A stretch of DNA of 64,000 bases from Pristionchus mayeri. Its lineage: Eukaryota; Nematoda; Chromadorea; Rhabditida; Neodiplogasteridae. The notes under the pieces are model-generated. The model had not been told where the DNA came from and ran no database searches. It saw nothing but the letters and a program-made list of their open reading frames with translations. The stretch lies in the NCBI GenBank assembly GCA_036245805.1, contig BTRK01000001.1:1798001-1862000 (forward strand). The letters run 5' to 3'. Positions 1-12,292 of this stretch are shown in pieces. Each line of letters opens with the position of its first letter. The stretch's first letter is position 1. The translations under genes were made by a program, and so were the position numbers.

Positions 1-3000
1 GGTGGTCTCAGCGCCCCTTTTCTCTTCAGTGGTCTTCCTCTACGGTGGTCTGAGCGCCCCTTTTCCCTTCAGTGGTCTTCCTCTACAGTGGTCTGAGCGC
101 CACTTTTCTCTTCAGTGGTCTTCCTCTACAGTGGTCTGAGCGCCCCTTTTCCCTTCAGTGGTCTTCCTCTACGGTGGTCTGAGCGCCCCTTTTCTCTTCA
201 GTGGTCTTCCTCTACAGTGGTCTGAGCGCCCCTTTTCTCTTCAGTGGTCTTCCTCTACGGTGGTCTGAGCGCCCCTTTTCCCTTCAGTGGTCTTCCTCTA
301 CAGTGGTCTGAGCGCCCCTTTTCTCTTCAGTGGACTTCCTCTACGGTGGTCTCAGCGCCCCTTTTCTCTTCAGTGGTCTTCCTCTACGGTGGTCTGAGCG
401 CCCCTTTTCTCTTCAGTGGTCTTCCTGTACGGTGGTCTGAGCGCCCCTTTTCTCTTCAGTGGTTTTCCTCTACAGTGGTCTGAGCGCCCCTTTTCTCTTC
501 AGTGATCCTCCTCTACGGTGGTCTGAGCGCCCCTTTTCTCTTCAGTGGTCTTCCTCTACAGTGGTCTGAGCGCCCCTTTTCTCTTCAGTGGTCTTCCTCT
601 ACGGTGGTCTGAGCGCCCCTTTTCTCGTCAGTGGACTTCCTCTACGGTGGTCTCAGCGCCCCTTTTCTCTTCAGTGGCCTTCCACTACGGTGGTCTGAGC
701 GCCCCTTTTCTCTTCAGTGGTCTTCCTCTACAGTGGTCTGAGCGCCCCTTTTCTGTTCAGTGGTCTTCATCTACGGCGGTCTGAGCGCCCCTTTTCTCTT
801 CAGTGGTCTTCCTCTACGGTGGTCTGAGCGCCCCTTTTCCCTTCAGTGGTCTTCCTCTACAGTGGTCTGAGCGCCCGTTTTCTGTTCAGTGGTCTTCATC
901 TACGGCGGTCTGAGCGCCCCTTTTCTCTTCAGTGGTCTTCCTCTACGGTGGTCTGAGCGCCCCTTTTCCCTTCAGTGGTCTTCCTCTACAGTGGTCTGAG
1001 CGCCCCTTTTCCCTTCAGTGGTCTTCCTCTACAGTGGTCTGAGCGCCCCTTTTCTCTTCAGTGGACTTCCTCTACGGTGGTCTCAGCGCCCCTTTTCTCT
1101 TCAGTGGTCTTCCTCAACGGTGGTCTGAGCGCCCCTTTTCTCTTCAGTGATCTTCCTCTACGGTGGTCTGAGCGCCCCTTTTCCCTTCAGTGGTCTTCCT
1201 CTACGGTGGTCTGAGCGCCCCTTTTCTCTTCAGCGGACTTCCTCTACGGTGGTCTCAGCACCCCTTTTCTCTTCAGTGGTCTTCCTCTACGGTGGTCTGA
1301 GCGCCCCTTTTCCCTTCAGTGGTCTTCCTCTACGGTGGTCTGAGCGCCCCTTTTCTCTTCAGTGGTCTTCCTCTACGGTGGTTTGAGCGCCCCTTTTCTC
1401 TTCAGTGGTCTTCCTCTACGGTGGTCTGAGCGCCCCTTTTCCCTTCAGTGGTCTTCCTCTACAGTGGTCTGAGCGCCCCTTTTCCTTTCAGTGGTCTTCC
1501 TCTACGGTGGTCTGAGCGCCCCTTTTCTCTTCAGTGGACTTCCTCTACGGTGGTCTGAGCGCCACTTTTCTCTTCAGTGGTCTTCCTCTACAGTGGTCTG
1601 AGCGCCCCTTTTCTCTTCAGTGGTCTTCCTCTACGGTGGTCTGAGCGCCCCTTTTCTCTTCAGTGGTCTTCCTCTACAGTGGTCTGAGCGCCCTTTTTCT
1701 CTTCAGTGGTCTTCCTCTACGGTGGTCTTAGCGCCCCTTTTCTCTTCAGTGGTCTTCCTCTACAGTGGTCTGAGCGCCCCTTTTCTCTTCAGTGGTCTTC
1801 CTCTACGGTGGTCTGAGCGCCCTTTTCTCTTCAGTGGTCTTCCTCTACAGTGGTCTGAGCGCCCTTTTTCTCTTCAGTGGTCTTCCTCTACGGTGGTCTG
1901 AGCGCCCCTTTTCTCTTCAGTGGACTTCCTCTACGGTGGTCTCAGCGCCCCTTTTCTCTTCAGTGTTCTTCCTCTACGGTGGTCTGAGCGCCCCTTTTCC
2001 CTTCAGTGGTCTTCCTCTACAGTGGTCTGAGCGCCCCTTTTCCCTTCAGTGGTCTTCCTCTACAGTGGTCTGAGCGCCCCTTTTCCTTTCAGTGGTCTTC
2101 CTCTACGGTGGTCTGAGCGCCCCTTTTCTCTTCAGTGGACTTCCTCTACGGTGGTCTGAGCGCCACTTTTCTCTTCAGTGGTCTTCCTCTACAGTGGTCT
2201 GAGCGCCCCTTTTCCCTTCAGTGGTCTTCCTCTACGGTGGTCTGAGCGCCCCTTTTCTCTTCAGTGGTCTTCCTCTACAGTGGTCTGAGCGCCCCTTTTC
2301 TCTTCAGTGGTCTTCCTCTACGGTGGTCTGAGCGCCCCTTTTCTCTTCAGTGTTCTTCCTCTACAGTGGTCTGAGCGCCCTTTTTCTCTTCAGTGGTCTT
2401 CCTCTACGGTGGTCTGAGCGCCCCTTTTCTCTTCAGTGGTCTTCCTCTACAGTGGTCTGAGCGCCCCTTTTCTCTTCAGTGGTCTTCCTCTACGGTGGTC
2501 TGAGCGCCCTTTTCTCTTCAGTGGTCTTCCTCTACAGTGGTCTGAGCGCCCTTTTTCTCTTCAGTGGTCTTCCTCTACGGTGGTCTGAGCGCCCCTTTTC
2601 CCTTCAGTGGTCTTCCTCTACAGTGGTCTGAGCGCCCCTTTTCTCTTCAGTGGACTTCCTCTACGGTGGTCTCAGCGCCCCTTTTCCCTTCAGTGGTCTT
2701 CCTCTACGGTGGTCTCAGCGCCCCTTTTCTCTTCAGTAGTCTTCCTCTACAGTGGTCTGAGCGCCACTTTTCTCTTCAGTGGTCTTCCTCTACAGTGGTC
2801 TGAGCGCCCCTTTTCCCTTCAGTGGTCTTCCTCTACGGTGGTCTGAGCGCCCCTTTTCTCTTCAGTGGTCTTCCTCTACAGTGGTCTGAGCGCCCCTTTT
2901 CCCTTCAGTGGTCTTCCTCTACGGTGGTCTGAGCGCCCCTTTTCTCTTCAGTGGACTTCCTCTACGGTGGTCTCAGCGCCCCTTTTCTCTTCAGTGGTCT

Positions 3001-6000
3001 TCCTCTACAGTGGTCTGAGCGCCACTTTTCTCTTCAGTGGTCTTCCTCTACAGTGGTCTGAGCGCCCCTTTTCCCTTCAGTGGTCTTCCTCTACGGTGGT
3101 CTGAGCGCCCCTTTTCTCTTCAGTGGTCTTCCTCTACAGTGGTCTAAGCGCCCCTTTTCTCTTCAGTGGTCTTCCTCTACGGTGGTCTGAGCGCCCCTTT
3201 TCTCTTCAGTGATCTTCCTCTACGGTGGTCTGAGCGCCCTTTTTCTCTTCAGTGGTCTTCCTCTACGGTGGTCTGAGCGCCCCTTTTCTCTTCAGTGGAC
3301 TTCCTCTACGGTGGTCTCAGCGCCCCTTTTCTCTTCAGTGGTCTTCCTCTACGGTGGTCTGAGCGCCCCTTTTCCCTTCAGTGGTCTTCCTCTACAGTGG
3401 TCTGAGCGCCACTTTTCTCTTCAGTGGTCTTCCTCTACAGTGGTCTGAGCGCCCCTTTTCCCTTCAGTGGTCTTCCTCTACGGTGGTCTGAGCGCCCCTT
3501 TTCTCTTCAGTGGTCTTCCTCTACAGTGGTCTGAGCGCCCCTTTTCTCTTCAGTGGTCTTCCTCTACGGTGGTCTGAGCGCCCCTTTTCCCTTCAGTGGT
3601 CTTCCTCTACAGTGGTCTGAGCGCCCCTTTTCTCTTCAGTGGACTTCCTCTACGGTGGTCTCAGCGCCCCTTTTCTCTTCAGTGATCTTCCTCTACGGTG
3701 GTCTGAGCGCCCCTTTTCTCTTCAGTGGTCTTCCTCTACGGTGGTCTGAGCGCCCCTTTTCCCTTCAGTGGTCTTCCTCTACAGTGGTCTGAGCGCCACT
3801 TTTCTCTTCAGTGGTCTTCCTCTACAGTGGTCTGAGCGCCCCTTTTCTCTTCAGTGGTCTTCCTCTACGGTAGTCTGAGCGCCCCTTTTCTCTTCAGTGA
3901 TCTTCCTCTACGCTGGTCTGAGCGCCCCTTTTCTCTTCAGCGGTCTTCCTCTACAGTGGTCTGAGCGCCCCTTTTCCCTTCAGTGGTCTTCCTCTACGGT
4001 GGTCTGAGCGCCCCTTTTCTCTTCAGTGGACTTCCTCTACGGTGGTCTCAGCGCCCCTTTTCTCTTCAGTGGTCTTCCTCTACAGTGGTCTGAGCGCCAC
4101 TTTTCTCTTCAGTGGTCTTCCTCTACAGTGGTCTGAGCGCCCCTTTTCCCTTCAGTGGTCTTCCTCTACGGTGGTCTGAGCGCCCCTTTTCTCTTCAGTG
4201 GTCTTCCTCTACAGTGGTCTAAGCGCCCCTTTTCTCTTCAGTGGTCTTCCTCTACGGTGGTCTGAGCGCCCCTTTTCTCTTCAGTGATCTTCCTCTACGG
4301 TGGTCTGAGCGCCCTTTTTCTCTTCAGTGGTCTTCCTCTACGGTGGTCTGAGCGCCCCTTTTCTCTTCAGTGGACTTCCTCTACGGTGGTCTCAGCGCCC
4401 CTTTTCTCTTCAGTGGTCTTCCTCTACGGTGGTCTGAGCGCCCCTTTTCCCTTCAGTGGTCTTCCTCTACAGTGGTCTGAGCGCCACTTTTCTCTTCAGT
4501 GGTCTTCCTCTACAGTGGTCTGAGCGCCCCTTTTCCCTTCAGTGGTCTTCCTCTACGGTGGTCTGAGCGCCCCTTTTCTCTTCAGTGGTCTTCCTCTACA
4601 GTGGTCTGAGCGCCCCTTTTCTCTTCAGTGGTCTTCCTCTACGGTGGTCTGAGCGCCCCTTTTCCCTTCAGTGGTCTTCCTCTACAGTGGTCTGAGCGCC
4701 CCTTTTCTCTTCAGTGGACTTCCTCTACGGTGGTCTCAGCGCCCCTTTTCTCTTCAGTGATCTTCCTCTACGGTGGTCTGAGCGCCCCTTTTCTCTTCAG
4801 TGGTCTTCCTCTACGGTGGTCTGAGCGCCCCTTTTCCCTTCAGTGGTCTTCCTCTACAGTGGTCTGAGCGCCACTTTTCTCTTCAGTGGTCTTCCTCTAC
4901 AGTGGTCTGAGCGCCCCTTTTCTCTTCAGTGGTCTTCCTCTACGGTAGTCTGAGCGCCCCTTTTCTCTTCAGTGATCTTCCTCTACGCTGGTCTGAGCGC
5001 CCCTTTTCTCTTCAGCGGTCTTCCTCTACAGTGGTCTGAGCGCCCCTTTTCCCTTCAGTGGTCTTCCTCTACGGTGGTCTGAGCGCCCCTTTTCTCTTCA
5101 GTGGTCTTCCTCTACGGTGGTCTGAGCGCCCCTTTTCCCTTCAGTGGTCTTCCTCTACAGTGGTCTGAGCGCCACTTTTCTCTTCAGTGGTCTTCCTCTA
5201 CAGTGGTCTGAGCGCCCCTTTTCTCTTCAGTGGTCTTCCTCTACGGTGGTCTGAGCGCCCCTTTTCTCTTCAGTGGTCTTCCTCTACAGTGGTCTGAGCG
5301 CCCTTTTTCTCTTCAGTGGTCTTCCTCTACGGTGGTCTGAGCGCCCCTTTTCCCTTCAGTGGTCTTCCTCTACAGTGGTCTGAGCGCCCCTTTTCTCTTC
5401 AGTGGTCTTCCTCTACGGTGGTCTGAGCGCCCCTTTTCTCTTCAGTGGTCTTCCTCTACAGTGGTCTGAGCGCCCCTTTTCCCTTCAGTGGTCTTCCTCT
5501 ACGGTGGTCTGATCGCCCCTTTTCTCTTCAGTGGACTTCCTCTACGGTGGTCTCAGCGCCCCTTTTCTCTTCAGTAGTCTTCCTCTACAGTGGTCTGAGC
5601 GCCACTTTTCTCTTCAGTGGTCTTCCTCTACAGTGGTCTGAGCGCCCCTTTTCCCTTCAGTGGTCTTCCTCTACGGTGGTCTGAGCGCCCCTTTTCTCTT
5701 CAGTGGTCTTCCTCTACAGTGGTCTGAGCGCCCCTTTTCCCATCAGTGGTCTTCCTCTACGGTGGTCTGAGCGCCCCTTTTCTCTTCAGTGGACTTCCTC
5801 TACGGTGGTCTCAGCGCCCCTTTTCTCTTCAGTGGTCTTCCTCTACAGTGGTCTGAGCGCCACTTTTCTCTTCAGTGGTCTTCCTCTACAGTGGTCTGAG
5901 CGCCCCTTTTCCCTTCAGTGGTCTTCCTCTACGGTGGTCTGAGCGCCCCTTTTCTCTTCAGTGGTCTTCCTCTACAGTGGTCTAAGCGCCCCTTTTCTCT

Positions 6001-9000
6001 TCAGTGGTCTTCCTCTACGGTGGTCTGAGCGCCCCTTTTCTCTTCAGTGATCTTCCTCTACGGTGGTCTGAGCGCCCTTTTTCTCTTCAGTGGTCTTCCT
6101 CTACGGTGGTCTGAGCGCCCCTTTTCTCTTCAGTGGACTTCCTCTACGGTGGTCTCAGCGCCCCTTTTCTCTTCAGTGGTCTTCCTCTACGGTGGTCTGA
6201 GCGCCCCTTTTCCCTTCAGTGGTCTTCCTCTACAGTGGTCTGAGCGCCACTTTTCTCTTCAGTGGTCTTCCTCTACAGTGGTCTGAGCGCCCCTTTTCCC
6301 TTCAGTGGTCTTCCTCTACGGTGGTCTGAGCGCCCCTTTTCTCTTCAGTGGTCTTCCTCTACAGTGGTCTGAGCGCCCCTTTTCTCTTCAGTGGTCTTCC
6401 TCTACGGTGGTCTGAGCGCCCCTTTTCCCTTCAGTGGTCTTCCTCTACAGTGGTCTGAGCGCCCCTTTTCTCTTCAGTGGACTTCCTCTACGGTGGTCTC
6501 AGCGCCCCTTTTCTCTTCAGTGATCTTCCTCTACGGTGGTCTGAGCGCCCCTTTTCTCTTCAGTGGTCTTCCTCTACGGTGGTCTGAGCGCCCCTTTTCC
6601 CTTCAGTGGTCTTCCTCTACAGTGGTCTGAGCGCCACTTTTCTCTTCAGTGGTCTTCCTCTACAGTGGTCTGAGCGCCCCTTTTCTCTTCAGTGGTCTTC
6701 CTCTACGGTAGTCTGAGCGCCCCTTTTCTCTTCAGTGATCTTCCTCTACGCTGGTCTGAGCGCCCCTTTTCTCTTCAGCGGTCTTCCTCTACAGTGGTCT
6801 GAGCGCCCCTTTTCCCTTCAGTGGTCTTCCTCTACGGTGGTCTGAGCGCCCCTTTTCTCTTCAGTGGTCTTCCTCTACGGTGGTCTGAGCGCCACTTTTC
6901 TCTTCAGTGGTCTTCCTCTACAGTGGTCTGAGCGCCCCTTTTCCCTTCAGTGGTCTTCCTCTACGGTGGTCTGAGCGCCCCTTTTCTCTTCAGTGGTCTT
7001 CCTCTACAGTGGTCTGAGCGCCCCTTTTCCCTTCAGTGGTCTTCCTCTACGGTGGTCTGAGCGCCCCTTTTCTCTTCAGTGGTCTTCCTCTACAGTGGTC
7101 TAAGCGCCCCTTTTCTCTTCAGTGGTCTTCCTCTACGGTGGTCTGAGCGCCCCTTTTCTCTTCAGTGATCTTCCTCTACGGTGGTCTCAGCGCCCCTTTT
7201 CTCTTCAGTGGTCTTCCTCTACGGTGGTCTGAGCGCCCCTTTTCCCTTCAGTGGTCTTCCTCTACAGTGGTCTGAGCGCCACTTTTCTCTTCAGTGGTCT
7301 TCCTCTACAGTGGTCTGAGCGCCCCTTTTCCCTTCAGTGGTCTTCCTCTACGGTGGTCTGAGCGCCCCTTTTCTCTTCAGTGGTCTTCCTCTACAGTGGT
7401 CTGAGCGCCCCTTTTCTCTTCAGTGGTCTTCCTCTACGGTGGTCTGAGCGCCCCTTTTCCCTTCAGTGGTCTTCCTCTACAGTGGTCTGAGCGCCCCTTT
7501 TCTCTTCAGTGGACTTCCTCTACGGTGGTCTCAGCGCCCCTTTTCTCTTCAGTGGTCTTCCTCTACGGTGGTCTGAGCGCCCCTTTTCTCTTCAGTGGTC
7601 TTCCTCTACAGTGGTCTGAGCGCCCTTTTTCTCTTCAGTGGTCTTCCTCTACGGTGGTCTGAGCGCCCCTTTTCTCTTCAGTGGTCTTCCACTACGGTGG
7701 TCTGAGCGCCCCTTTTCTCTTCAGTGGTCTTCCTCTACAGTGGTCTGAGCGCCCCTTTTCTGTTCAGTGGTCTTCATCTACGGTGGTCTGAGCGCCCCTT
7801 TTCTCTTCAGTGGTCTTCATCTACGGTGGTCTGAGCGCCCCTTTTCTCTTCAGTGATCTTCCTCTACGGTGGTCTGAGCGCCCCTTTTCTCTTCAGTGGT
7901 CTTCCTCTACAGTGGTCTGAGCGCCCCTTTTCTCTTCAGTGGTCTTCCTCTACAGTGGTCTGAGCGCCCTTTTTCTCTTCAGTGGTCTTCCTGTACGGTG
8001 GTCTGAGCGCCCCTTTTCTCTTCAGTGGACTTCCTCTACGGTGGTCTCAGCGCCCCTTTTCTCTTCAGGGGTCTTCCTCTACGGTGGTCTGAGCGCACCT
8101 TTTCTCTTCAGTGGTCTTCCTCTACGGTGGTCTGAGCGCCCCTTTTCCCTTCAGTGGTCTTCCTCTACAGTGGTCTGAGCGCCCCTTTTCCCTTCAGTGG
8201 TCTTCCTCTACAGTGGTCTGAGCGCCCCTTTTCTCTTCAGTGGACTTCCTCTACGGTGTTCTGAGCGCCCCTTTTCTCTTCAGTGGTCTTCCTCTACGGT
8301 GGTCTGAGCGCCCCTTTTCTCTTCAGTTGTCTTCCTCTACGGTGGTCTGAGCGCCCCTTTTCCCTTCAGTGGTCTTCCTCTACAGTGGTCTGAGCGCCAC
8401 TTTTCTCTTCAGTGGTCTTCCTCTACAGTGGTCTGAGCGCCCCTTTTCTCTTCAGTGGTCTTCCTCTACGGTGGTCTGAGCGCCCCTTTTCTCTTCAGTG
8501 GTCTTCCTCTACAGTGGTCTGAGCGCCCTTTTTCTCTTCAGCGGTCTTCCTCTACGGTGGTCTGAGCGCCCCTTTTCCCTTCAGTGGTCTTCCTCTACAG
8601 TGGTCTGAGCGCCCCTTTTCTGTTCAGTGGTCTTCATCTACGGTGGTCTGTGCGCCCCTTTTCTCTTCAGTGATCTTCCTCTACGGTGGTCTGAGCGCCC
8701 CTTTTCTCTTCAGTGGTCTTCCTCTACAGTGGTCTGAGCGCCCTTTTTCTCTTCAGTGGTCTTCCTGTACGGTGGTCTGAGCGCCCCTTTTCTCTTCAGT
8801 GGACTTCCTCTACGGTGTTCTCAGCGCCCCTTTTCTCTTCAGGGGTCTTCCTCTACGGTGGTCTGAGCGCACCTTTTCTCTTCAGTGGTCTTCCTCTACG
8901 GTGGTCTGAGCGCCCCTTTTCTCTTCAGTGGTCTTCCTCTACGGTGGTCTGAGCGCCCCTTTTCTCTTCAGTGGTCTTCCTCTACGGTGGTCTGAGCGCC

Positions 9001-11427
9001 CCTTTTCTCTTCAGTGATCTTCCTCTACAGTGGTCTGAGCGCCCCTTTTCTCTTCAGTGGACTTCCTCTACGGTGGTCTCAGCGCCCCTTTTCTCTTCAG
9101 TGGTCTTCCTCTACGGTGGTCTGAGCGCCCCTTTTCTCTTCAGTGGTCTTCCTCTACGGTGGTCTGAGCGCCCCTTTTCTCTTCAGTGATCTTCCTCTAC
9201 AGTGGTCTGAGCGCCCCTTTTCTCTTCAGGGGTCTTCCTCTACGGTGGTCTGAGCGCACCTTTTCTCTTCAGTGGTCTTCCTCTACGGTGGTCTGAGCGC
9301 CCCTTTTCTCTTCAGTGGTCTTCCTCTACGGTGGTCTGAGCGCCCCTTTTCTCTTCAGTGGTCTTCCTCTACGGTGGTCTGAGCGCCCCTTTTCTCTTCA
9401 GTGATCTTCCTCTACAGTGGTCTGAGCGCCCCTTTTCTCTTCAGTGGACTTCCTCTACGGTGGTCTCAGCGCCCCTTTTCTCTTCAGTGGTCTTCCTCTA
9501 CGGTGGTCTGAGCGCCCCTTTTCTCTTCAGTTGTCTTCCTCTACGGTGGTCTGAGCGCCCCTTTTCCCTTCAGTGGTCTTCCTCTACAGTGGTCTGAGCG
9601 TCACTTTTCTCTTCAGTGGTCTTCCTCTACAGTGGTCTGAGCGCCCCTTTTCTCTTCAGTGGTCTTCCTCTACGGTGGTCTGAGCGCCCCTTTTCTCTTC
9701 AGTGGTCTTCCTCTACAGTGGTCTGAGCGCCCTTTTTCTCTTCAGTGGTCTTCCTCTACGGTGGTCTGAGCGCCCCTTTTCCCTTCAGTGGTCTTCCTCT
9801 ACAGTGGTCTGAGCGCCCCTTTTCTGTTCAGTGGTCTTCATCTACGGTGGTCTGAGCGCCCCTTTTCTCTTCAGTGATCTTCCTCTACGGTGGTCTGAGC
9901 GCCCCTTTTCTCTTCAGTGGTCTTCCTCTACAGTGGTCTGAGCGCCCTTTTTCTCTTCAGTGGTCTTCCTGTACGGTGGTCTGAGCGCCCCTTTTCTCTT
10001 CAGTGGACTTCCTCTACGGTGTTCTCAGCGCCCCTTTTCTCTTCAGGGGTCTTCCTCTACGGTGGTCTGAGCGCACCTTTTCTCTTCAGTGGTCTTCCTC
10101 TACGGTGGTCTGAGCGCCCCTTTTCTCTTCAGTGGTCTTCCTCTACGGTGGTCTGAGCGCCCCTTTTCTCTTCAGTGGTCTTCCTCTACGGTGGTCTGAG
10201 CGCCCCTTTTCTCTTCAGTGATCTTCCTCTACAGTGGTCTGAGCGCCCCTTTTCTCTTCAGTGGACTTCCTCTACGGTGGTCTCAGCGCCCCTTTTCTCT
10301 TCAGTGGTCTTCCTCTACGGTGGTCTGAGCGCCCCTTTTCTCTTCAGTGGTCTTCCTCTACGGTGGTCTGAGCGCCCCTTTTCTCTTCAGTGAACTTCCT
10401 CTACGGTGGTCTCAGCGCCCCTTTTCTCTTCAGTGGTCTTCCTCTACGGTGGTCTGAGCGCCCCTTCTCTCTTCAGTGGTCTTCCTCTACGGTGGTCTGA
10501 GCGCCCCTTTTCCCTTCAGTGGTCTTCCTCTACAGTGGTCTGAGTGCCACTTTTCTCTTCAGTGGTCTTCCTCTACAGTGGTCTGAGCGCCCCTTTTCTC
10601 TTCAGTGGTCTTCATCTACGGTGGTCTGAGCGCCCCTTTTCTCTTCAGTGGTCTTCCTCTACAGTGGTCTGAGCGCCCCTTTTCTCTTCAGTGGTCTTCC
10701 TCTACGGTGGTCTGAGCGCCCCTTTTCTCTTCAGTGGTCTTCCTCTACAGTGGTCTGAGCGCCCCTTTTCTCTTCAGTGGTCTTCCTCTACGGTGGTCTG
10801 AGCGCCCCTTTTCTCTTCAGTGGTCTTCATCTACAGTGTTCTGAGCGCCCTTTTTCTCTTCAGTGGTCTTCCTCTACGGTGGTCTGAGCGCCCCTTTTCC
10901 CTTCAGTGGTCTTCCTCTACAGTGGTCTGAGCGCCACTTTTCTCTTCAGTGGTCTTCCTCTACAGTGGTCTGAGCGCCCCTTTTCTCTTCAGTGGTCTTC
11001 ATCTACGGTGGTCTGAGCGCCCCTTTTCTCTTCAGTGGTCTTCATCTACAGTGTTCTGAGCGCCCTTTTTCTCTTCAGTGGTCTTCCTCTACGGTGGTCT
11101 GAGCGCCCCTTTTCTCTTCAGTGGACTTCCTCTACGGTGGTCTCAGCGCCCCTTTTCTCTTCAGTGGTCTTCCTCTACGGTGGTCTGAGCGCCCCTTTTC
11201 TCTTCAGTGGTCTTCCTGTACGGTGGTCTGAGCGCCCCTTTTCTCTTCAGTGGTTTTCCTCTACAGTGGTCTGAGCGCCCCTTTTCTCTTCAGTGGTCTT
11301 CCTCTACGGTGGTCTGAGCGCCCCTTTTCTCTTCAGTGGTCTTCCTCTACGGTGGTCTGAGCGCCCCTTTTCTTTTCAGTGGACTTCCTCTACGGTGGTC
11401 TCAGCGCCCCTTTTCTCTTCAGTGGTT
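1..11427. repeat. 43-bp tandem satellite array with higher-order structure
   Basis: About 265 head-to-tail copies of a 43-bp unit fill the left end and run off the window edge. Each unit contains GGTGGTCTGAGCGCCCC followed by TTTTCTCTTCAGTGG and TCTTCCTCTAC. Variants recur in linked sets: GGACTT is usually followed in the next unit by CTCAGC; GCGCCAC and GCGCCCTTT units recur at fixed spacings; a few units are 42 bp. Identical multi-unit blocks repeat at multiples of 43: blocks starting near 3209, 4284 and 6047 (25 and 41 units apart), and near 7939, 8713 and 9917 (18 and 28 units). Because 43 is 1 modulo 3, reading frames open for about 80 codons and look like repeats of 43 residues, but they begin at GTG and the + strand units contain no ATG, so I do not call them genes. 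The last full unit ends near 11427. Confidence 0.97.
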
Positions 11428-12292
11428 TCTCTTCAGGAGGGCTTCCCTACTCCTTTCCCGTTGTGGCTTCCCTACTCCTTTCCCGTTGTGGCTTCTGAAT
11501 AAATTCGAAAACAGGAGGCAGTAAAATGTGAAACATGAAATAAAATTTCGAAGCTGTTCTTTACAAGTGAAATAACATTATCTCATGGGCCGGGATGAAA
11601 GTTTATCAGTTATTATTTCTACAACACACGAGAAACAATTCGAAGTGACCGGAAATTGATCCTCGTATCAAGTAGAATTCGAAATTACAAATAGATTACG
11701 GTAATGAAGGCAGTGAATGATACTGTAGCATGCATACTATCGATCGATGAAGTTACAATCGATATGGATCGGGATTCAGTGCTCGTAAAAAGTACAGTAA
11801 CCTGAACTTAGACGGAGAGGAGCTCGGGATGATAGTCGGGTTACTGTAGCCGTTTTTTTGATGTTTTGCACATAAGGTCGAAAGAACCTACGGTATCTCG
11901 ACTGACACTGGATAGTGAGATACACACTATAATATTTAATGTAGCTGGGCGATATAACTTAGGGCATTCAATAGATCACTTAGAACAGGAAGGGGTGGGT
12001 GGGGATAACTAGGAGGGCTATGCTATCGGATGGCTATCTCAGGAACTACGGATTGCATCTAGGCTGAGCTGTTTACATACAAAAGAGAACAAGCAATGAC
12101 GCTGTTATCAACCGATTACAGGCAAACGGTGACAGCATACAGGAAAGTATTTGTACAAGAACGATGATGCTCAAACAAATACAAGCATAAGGCATAAGGA
12201 ACAGATTGCATCAGTACATAGGCAAATATCAGTGGAAAGCAGGAAAGAGGACCTTAGGAGGTACTAGCTATTCATCAGTGAGGGGAGGAATG
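11428..12292. other. Non-coding spacer between satellite and wee-1.3
   Basis: No exon could be supported here. The first 60 bases hold a perfect 25-bp tandem duplication of a CTTCCCTACTCCTTTCCCG-containing word that directly abuts the satellite. The rest is unique sequence with several TACNGTA-type words (for example near 11700 and 11800) and poly-A or T runs. It would include the 3' untranslated region of the kinase gene, but no clear AATAAA was seen on the minus strand. Confidence 0.6.

Noticed and set aside
244..11524. Dozens of about 79-codon open frames across the satellite
   Set aside because: They are the same 43-residue pattern read from a 43-bp repeat in rotating frames, start at GTG, and lack ATG and any splice or promoter context.
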